Assembly (NCBI GenBank): GCA_900319235.1
Contig: ONNR01000017.1
Location: 21,593 to 85,592, forward strand
Direction: 5' to 3'
Source of the DNA: an uncultured Prevotellaceae bacterium
GTDB taxonomy: Bacteria; Bacteroidota; Bacteroidia; Bacteroidales; UBA3663
Length of the DNA: 64,000 nucleotides
Part shown: positions 59,160-64,000 of the stretch, piece by piece
How the letters are laid out: every line of letters begins with the position of its first letter
Position numbering within the stretch: position 1 is the first letter of the stretch
Notes under the pieces: generated by a model
What the model saw: the letters and a program-made list of their open reading frames with translations, nothing else
Databases searched by the model: none
What the model was told of the DNA's origin: nothing
Program-made: the position numbers and the translations under genes

Positions 59160-59899
59160 TTCTTGTTTTTCTTCCTTTCCTTTATTTCGTCCATATAGCC
59201 CGCAGTAATAATGCCTGAAGGCAAAGCAATAATAGCGATGCCAACCATCGAAGAAATGATGCTGATGACTCGGCCTGTATTCGAAATAGGATACAAGTCG
59301 CCATAACCCACAGTGGTCAGTGTACATGCGGCCCAATAAAATGCATCAAAGAAATTGTTGAACAAGTACTGCCCCGTTTCTGGATTTATATCTTCCTCGG
59401 CATTGAACATAATCATTGCCGTGACAAAAATATAGAATATTGCCAACGATAAAACGGTCAGCAGGATAGTGCGTTGCTTTCGGATTACCGACAGGATAAG
59501 TTCCAATGGCTCAAAATAGCGAATCACTTTCACGATACGTAGGAGCCTTAACAGGCGGGTGACTCTCGCCACCTTAAAGATGGGCGTCAGCAAATGTACT
59601 GTGGGCAAAATTGAAAGCAGGTCGATGATGGCCATTGGCGTGAAAGGGTAAATCACGAACGAAATCCAGTTCCTGCTTTTCGACCGCAGATCACACGTCA
59701 ACCACCGGAAAATGTAGTCAATGGTAAAGCACAATCCCGATACGATATCGAAATACCAGAACAGTCGGTATTGTGTTCTGAACATAAGTGGAAATATACC
59801 TATAGCAATGGCTACAAGCATAATGCAATCGTACCAATGGGAAAGCTTATTCTCCTTATGGGGTTCTATCAGGTAGTTTATCTTTTCTCTAATCGACAT
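59156..59899 (-). CDS. Voltage-gated-type potassium channel
   Basis: A 247-residue inner-membrane protein with six helices. S4 is a regular Arg-rich helix (FKVARVTRLLRLLRIVKVIR), the pore helix and filter are AACTLTTVGYGDLYP, and S6 has GIAIIALPSGIITAGYMDE. This is the one-chain-per-subunit Kv-type layout; four subunits form a K+ pore. The C-terminus is a short Lys-rich tail with no nucleotide-binding domain. Its stop overlaps the start of Wzy-like paralog B, so it is translated together with glycan genes. Confidence 0.93.
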   Translation of the reverse strand: MSIREKINYLIEPHKENKLSHWYDCIMLVAIAIGIFPLMFRTQYRLFWYFDIVSGLCFTIDYIFRWLTCDLRSKSRNWISFVIYPFTPMAIIDLLSILPTVHLLTPIFKVARVTRLLRLLRIVKVIRYFEPLELILSVIRKQRTILLTVLSLAIFYIFVTAMIMFNAEEDINPETGQYLFNNFFDAFYWAACTLTTVGYGDLYPISNTGRVISIISSMVGIAIIALPSGIITAGYMDEIKERKKNKK

Positions 59900-59935
59900 A
59901 TTTTTATATTATATACTCAGGCTTTTTGCCAGGAA

Positions 59936-60313
59936 TCAACGGTTGCTGCCATTTCGAGTCAGACGCCTCTTGAAATACTGTTGTGCTTCAACGCTGCGAT
60001 AAGATCTGCGGGGGAAAAAGGTCAGCACACAATAAAGCAGGATAGTCATGCATTGCGAAAACGATGAACGCCAAGCCATCTTCCACAATGTCTTGCGCAT
60101 TCTTGGCATGATTGCCTTAGGCACTGCCATGATGGTGACAAATCTGTTGATATTCGTCCAAAGGTCGCGTATCTGTCCGTCTTTGTCATCGTCACTCAAA
60201 CTGCCTAATTTCTGTTTGCAATCATCAAGCAATTGTGTCCAGCGTTCCTCAAAAGAAATGAAAACATCAGGTTCAGCAGCTTTCGGCTTTTCGTTTATAG
60301 AATTATCGTCCAT
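59936..60313 (-). CDS. Hypothetical protein
   Basis: A 125-residue protein not recognised. It starts with an acidic soluble part (KAAEPDVFISFEERWTQLLD, then a helical LGSLSDDDKDGQIRDLWTNI) and has one hydrophobic segment near residue 90 (SQCMTILLYCVLTFF) followed by a basic tail. It may be a single-span membrane protein. It sits between GH28 and the potassium channel on the same strand with short gaps, so it could be a channel-associated product, but nothing in the sequence proves that. Confidence 0.55.
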   Translation of the reverse strand: MDDNSINEKPKAAEPDVFISFEERWTQLLDDCKQKLGSLSDDDKDGQIRDLWTNINRFVTIMAVPKAIMPRMRKTLWKMAWRSSFSQCMTILLYCVLTFFPRRSYRSVEAQQYFKRRLTRNGSNR

Positions 60314-60316
60314 TGC

Positions 60317-60352
60317 AATTATTAATTGTTAATTGTTAACTGTTAATTGAAC
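60317..60352. repeat. AACAATTAA-type repeat between GH28 and the hypothetical gene
   Basis: Five AATTATT/AATTGTT units directly upstream of the ATG at 60313. Confidence 0.6.
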
Positions 60353-60353
60353 G

Positions 60354-61796
60354 TCATTTCTTCACATCCTTGTCAAAGAGTCCGTCATGCTTGGTAACTT
60401 GCGAAGGTGCGCCGTCGATGGTGCCTCCCAGATTGCAATTGCGCAAGATGATGTCATCGGTATTCATCGACGAGAATCCCACTTTCAGTTCATCCACGGT
60501 TACATTCTCGAAACTAACATTGTAGATGGGCTTGGCGGCCGTTCCTTGCAGTACGATGCCGGCATTACGCGCCTTGTTGGCATGAACGTCCTTCACGTGA
60601 ATGTCATGAATCGAGGTGAAGTGATTGTCATCGGCACCCTCTCCCGCATACATCGACGTGATGTAGAAGAGGTCCTCCACCTCGTCGAACTTGCAGTTCT
60701 GGAAATAGATGTCGTGGACAAACCCGCCACGGTTGGGATTCGATTTCACGTAAAGTGCACGTTTGTTGTAACCACCGTAAGTGCAATCTTCCACAAAGAC
60801 ATTACGCACGCCGGCACTCATTTCTGACCCGATGACCAATCCATGCAGGCCCTTGAAGCGACAGTTGCGAATGATGATGTTCTCCGATGGTTGTGGCTCA
60901 TAGAGCGGGTCGCAGGTAGTCGAACAGTTCTTCCAACCATCGTTGTCGCGACCAGCCTTTACGGCTACATTGTCATCTCCGTTATTGAATTCTATCTCCT
61001 CGATCAGCAGATTACGCGTCATCTCGGGGTCAATGCCATCATTGTTCACCAATTTCGCATCATAACGCAAACCGCGACAGATTACATTCTCGCACTTGAG
61101 AAGATGCACACACCAGAATGGGGAATTTGTGATGAAAACATCTTCGAGGGTGACATTCCTGCATCCGAAGAGCTGCACGAGATGAGGACGAAGTCTCTGC
61201 TCTACGCCATAATTTCGCTCCTCTACAGGCACCTCCTGATGATCCTGACCGCGTAAAGCGGATTGACCAGGTTTCTGGTCAGCACGCCACTTGGGGAATG
61301 TCTCCGCACAGTTGCCGTCAATCGTTCCCCGCCCCATGATGACCACATTTTCGAGCTTGAAGCCATAGATGAGGGGCGAGATGTTCTGACAAAACGACCC
61401 CTCCCATGATGTCTGTACAGCAGGAAGATAATCGGTTGGTTCGGGCGAAAACTTCAAGTGTGCACCCTCCTGCAATTCAAGGGTCAGGTTGCTTACCAAA
61501 TGAATCGGACCTTTCACGAACCATTCTCCGGCAGGCACCACCAGATGCAGACCATTCTTCAAACGTGCTGCAGCCTTCATTGCCTTATCGAAGGCAGGCT
61601 TACAATCCTTCTCTCCATTGCCTTTGGCGCCAAAGGCTGTAATCATCTTCACAGGCTGTGCCTCATATGAGGGAGCTCCGGTAATTAACGCGAGAATAGA
61701 ATCATGCCGAGCCTGAATCTCAGCTTCATAAGCCGACAAATTGGCGCTGACACACATTGTCAATGCCAAAATCGCCAAGGTTTTCAACTGTTTCAT
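60354..61796 (-). CDS. Glycoside hydrolase family 28 (polygalacturonase-type)
   Basis: A 480-residue exported enzyme (signal peptide about 1-22). The right-handed beta-helix has the GH28 catalytic blocks: VNNDGIDPEMTRN (Asp), GDDNVAVKAGRDNDG (Asp pair), and GLHGLVIGSEMSAGVRN (His), with YVKSNPNRGG near the closing Tyr/Lys region. The N-terminal start MITAFGAKGNGEKDCKPAFDKA is typical. It cuts galacturonan or related pectin chains in the periplasm. It is embedded among membrane acyltransferase genes rather than in a pectin locus, which is odd. Confidence 0.92.
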   Translation of the reverse strand: MKQLKTLAILALTMCVSANLSAYEAEIQARHDSILALITGAPSYEAQPVKMITAFGAKGNGEKDCKPAFDKAMKAAARLKNGLHLVVPAGEWFVKGPIHLVSNLTLELQEGAHLKFSPEPTDYLPAVQTSWEGSFCQNISPLIYGFKLENVVIMGRGTIDGNCAETFPKWRADQKPGQSALRGQDHQEVPVEERNYGVEQRLRPHLVQLFGCRNVTLEDVFITNSPFWCVHLLKCENVICRGLRYDAKLVNNDGIDPEMTRNLLIEEIEFNNGDDNVAVKAGRDNDGWKNCSTTCDPLYEPQPSENIIIRNCRFKGLHGLVIGSEMSAGVRNVFVEDCTYGGYNKRALYVKSNPNRGGFVHDIYFQNCKFDEVEDLFYITSMYAGEGADDNHFTSIHDIHVKDVHANKARNAGIVLQGTAAKPIYNVSFENVTVDELKVGFSSMNTDDIILRNCNLGGTIDGAPSQVTKHDGLFDKDVKK

Positions 61797-61809
61797 ATCC
61801 TACTTATAA

Positions 61810-62835
61810 TTATAGTAAAACATCCTTCTGTGCTGTCACGTGGGGCATAAATTTTCGCATAAAGGGGATAATCACCAGATACGAAGCCATCGTAAGAAGC
61901 AGATTGAGCGACAACTCAGCCATCAACGATAACTCAAAATGGTTCAAGACTGCAGCAATGAAATGGAAAACCGTATCATGGGTAACCAATAAGATGATGG
62001 AATATCTTCCGTAATAGGTGAGGATTGGCAATCTTTTCAGCAACTTCGAAAGCCATATCACTCCGAATACGCCCAACGTTCCAAAAGGATAAGAGGTCAA
62101 CCATGAGTAACCATAGAATTGATTCTGGAGAAAGGACACGTTCGGACTAACGAGATACACGAGCACGAAAGCTCCGATAATCATCAAGGGCAGATAGCGG
62201 TCGAAACGATTGGACTTCAAAATGTCGGAATGTCTGAATATCACATAGCCCGCCGCAAAGAAAGGCAGGGCACTCAAAGCCGAATCAAGATTAGCAGGTA
62301 AATCAATACCTTTGAGACTCAAGATGATTCCACACAATCCGAACAATAGCGAAATCATAACAAGCACAAGCGTCCTTTTTTCGAAAATCCCTGAAAAAAG
62401 ATAGATGATATAGAAAAAGATATTGATTTCGAACAGACAAAGCAGGAACCAGACCTGCCCCGAAGGATAATACTCGTCGAGAAACGCCGAACACATTTCA
62501 CTCATGGGCAGATATCGTATATTAACGCCATAATGAGCCAGAATGTTCGGTATTAGGAACGAGCATACCACAAAGAAAAAGGCGAATGGAATCAGCAGCT
62601 TGTTGATCTTGCGCTTTACGAATCCGCCAAAGCCTTCGTATACCTTGAAGAAGCAACCCGACAGGAAGAAAAAGAGCGGCATTCGAAATGCATTGAAGAA
62701 GTCGTCAAATAGAAGGCTCGTGTCATAAAACAATGTCAAATGAAAGCACACGACCAAGGTAATACAGATTCCCTTGGCTAGATCGATGTATTCTATTCTC
62801 GGTTTCTTAATTATCGTATTATCAGACACAAACAA
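61810..62835 (-). CDS. Acyltransferase family membrane protein, copy A
   Basis: About 341 residues starting at TTG 62835 or, better, GTG 62829, since the paralog upstream has the same arrangement. About ten helices; the start KPRIEYIDLAKGICITLVVCFHL has the catalytic Asp/His-type pattern, followed by RMPLFFFLSGCFFK. Likely O-acetylates a cell-surface glycan. It is a tandem duplicate of copy B (62842-63885): the first 60 bases of coding sequence are almost identical, and both end with a MPHV-x-x-QKDV block. Confidence 0.85.
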   Translation of the reverse strand: MFVSDNTIIKKPRIEYIDLAKGICITLVVCFHLTLFYDTSLLFDDFFNAFRMPLFFFLSGCFFKVYEGFGGFVKRKINKLLIPFAFFFVVCSFLIPNILAHYGVNIRYLPMSEMCSAFLDEYYPSGQVWFLLCLFEINIFFYIIYLFSGIFEKRTLVLVMISLLFGLCGIILSLKGIDLPANLDSALSALPFFAAGYVIFRHSDILKSNRFDRYLPLMIIGAFVLVYLVSPNVSFLQNQFYGYSWLTSYPFGTLGVFGVIWLSKLLKRLPILTYYGRYSIILLVTHDTVFHFIAAVLNHFELSLMAELSLNLLLTMASYLVIIPFMRKFMPHVTAQKDVLL

Positions 62836-62841
62836 TTCTTA

Positions 62842-63885
62842 TTATTTAATTTGTATAACATCCTTCTGCCCAACCACATGAGGCATGAACTTATTCATAA
62901 GTGGAATAATCACCAAATAGGAGAGCATCGTCAAACAGAGATTAATGAAGTACACCCACCCCTGTGACAGATTCAATCCCGAATACTTAATCACAGCAGC
63001 AAACAGGTTAAAAACCTCAATATGAGTAACTAATATAATGAGCGAGTATCTTCCAAAATATGAAACCAATGGAAGTCTTTTTATTATTTTTGACAACATC
63101 ACGATTCCATATATTCCCCCAAAGGCACAAAGATAAGCGAATAAAGAAGGTTTAGGAGAGTTTAAGTTTCGGAAAAATGTTTTCTCTGGACGAAAAACCA
63201 TAACAAATGCTAAAGCCAAAACTATTAGAATCGGCAATAACTTGTCAAATCTATTGGGTTTCATAATTTCCGTCTTCTGGAAAATCCAATATCCTGCTGC
63301 GAAAAAGGGAGTAGCACTTATTGCTGTATCAATATTAGCTAAAAGATTAATGCCTAATATTTTAATTATTACACCAATGACACCAAATAATAATGAAACA
63401 ATGCAAAGCACCAAATTACTCTTGCCTTCAAATCTTTGGGCAAATATATAGATAGTATAGAAGAAAAGGCTCACTTCAAACAAACAAAGCAAGAGCCAAA
63501 GGGGCAGATTCGGATATGACTCAGTAAAAATCGCTGTAATGATTTCACTATCACGCAAGATACTAGTCTTGCATCCAAGCAAGTAAACCTGAATATAGGG
63601 GACACACACAGATGTTAGCGCATAAAAGAACAAAAAAGGAATAAGTAGTTTATTGACCTTTCTCTTAAAATAACCACTAAAACCATCGTATGTCTTAAAG
63701 AAGCAACCCGACAAAAAGAAATAGAGCGGCATTGCAAACGCCATCATATAGTCGACCAATGTAAGACTAAAGGTGTAAAAGGCGGAAAGGTGCAGCATTA
63801 CAACGATAATGATACAGATTCCCTTGGCCAAATCGATGTATTCTATTCTCGGTTTCTTAATTATCGTTATCTCCGACACAACCAA
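62842..63885 (-). CDS. Acyltransferase family membrane protein, copy B
   Basis: About 347 residues from TTG 63885 or GTG 63879. Same layout as copy A: KPRIEYIDLAKGICIIIVVMLHL, AMPLYFFLSGCFFKTYDGFSGYFK, ten or so helices and a final FMPHVVGQKDV. The middle and C-terminal parts are AT-rich and more diverged from copy A, while the 5' end is nearly identical at DNA level. Only 6 bases separate it from copy A. Confidence 0.85.
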   Translation of the reverse strand: MVVSEITIIKKPRIEYIDLAKGICIIIVVMLHLSAFYTFSLTLVDYMMAFAMPLYFFLSGCFFKTYDGFSGYFKRKVNKLLIPFLFFYALTSVCVPYIQVYLLGCKTSILRDSEIITAIFTESYPNLPLWLLLCLFEVSLFFYTIYIFAQRFEGKSNLVLCIVSLLFGVIGVIIKILGINLLANIDTAISATPFFAAGYWIFQKTEIMKPNRFDKLLPILIVLALAFVMVFRPEKTFFRNLNSPKPSLFAYLCAFGGIYGIVMLSKIIKRLPLVSYFGRYSLIILVTHIEVFNLFAAVIKYSGLNLSQGWVYFINLCLTMLSYLVIIPLMNKFMPHVVGQKDVIQIK

Positions 63886-63908
63886 TTGTTATTTGTTAAT
63901 TATTAACT
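63884..63908. repeat. AACAATTAA-type repeat before acyltransferase copy B
   Basis: CAATTGTTATTTGTTAATTATTAAC covers the start region of copy B, as at 45953 and 11776. Confidence 0.55.
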
Positions 63909-64000
63909 AAAGTTTCCCACACCCGCGTAAGGCGAGTGTAGTGAAGAAACAGCCCAAGCCCCCTTTACAGGAGGTTGGCATATGATCTTTGAAAAACTTG
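63909..64000. other. Window end, no gene recognised
   Basis: A short segment with a weak imperfect palindrome (GTTTCCCACACCCGC paired with GCGAGTGT and GAAAC, about 63911-63951). No coding start is visible before the edge. Confidence 0.4.

Overview
The window looks like chromosomal DNA of a Bacteroidota bacterium, order Bacteroidales, most likely a Prevotella-like member of Prevotellaceae. The signs are promoters with a TAnnTTTG -7 box and a TTTG -33 box about 20 bases upstream, few Shine-Dalgarno sites, a fused SecDF, a SusR-like regulator beside starch genes, and many families largely confined to this phylum (DUF6377, DUF1573, DUF4923, DUF4846, DUF6250, DUF2400). The assignment rests on gene content only; no 16S gene is present.

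Layout. 1-8263: a maltodextrin/starch locus with a SusA-like neopullulanase (cut by the window edge) divergent from a GH13 lipoprotein, malQ, an MFS sugar transporter and a SusR-like regulator. 8390-11430: rubredoxin, then an accessory patch with an AbiEi-like antitoxin whose toxin partner is reduced to a 39-codon stub, a long inverted repeat, and two consecutive arrays of 41-42 base repeats. 11434-15484 (minus): small proteins, mutS2 and a Sua5/YrdC protein. 15560-15667: a probable small RNA. 15827-28486: BaiN-like flavoprotein, SLC13 permease with an OprP-like porin, alaS, DUF1573 protein, mdh, and a large PcRGLX/YetA-like (rhamnogalacturonan exolyase-type) protein. 28578-35128: second TsaC/Sua5-like protein, polyprenyl-phosphate sugar transferase, ClC channel, outer-membrane barrel, stand-alone double-CBM20 protein, DUF4923 protein. 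35255-38217 (minus): tRNA-Pro and the rplM-rpsI-rpsB-tsf operon. 38501-43545: DUF2400 protein, GH2 beta-galactosidase, EamA transporter, unknown protein. 43701-50102 (minus): HAD phosphatase, phosphoribosyltransferase, GT2, fmt, secDF. 50254-54353: Ig-like lipoprotein, DUF3108 protein and a Wzy-like membrane protein. 54445-63885 (minus): a tightly packed accessory cluster of surface-glycan type (three acyltransferases, a second Wzy-like protein, DUF4846-M15 fusion, thioesterase, GH28, a voltage-gated-type potassium channel).

How it fits together. The left end handles alpha-glucans: outer GH13 enzymes, disproportionation by MalQ, uptake by the MFS carrier and control by the SusR-like protein. 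GH2, GH28 and the PcRGLX-like protein add plant cell-wall capacity. The right end is lower in G+C and looks acquired or fast-evolving. The most unusual material is not protein coding: the 42-base hairpin arrays at 10.5-11.4 kb, several families of short intergenic repeats that recur at gene boundaries, three genes whose promoter lies exactly four bases from the start codon, and a small RNA with its own terminator.
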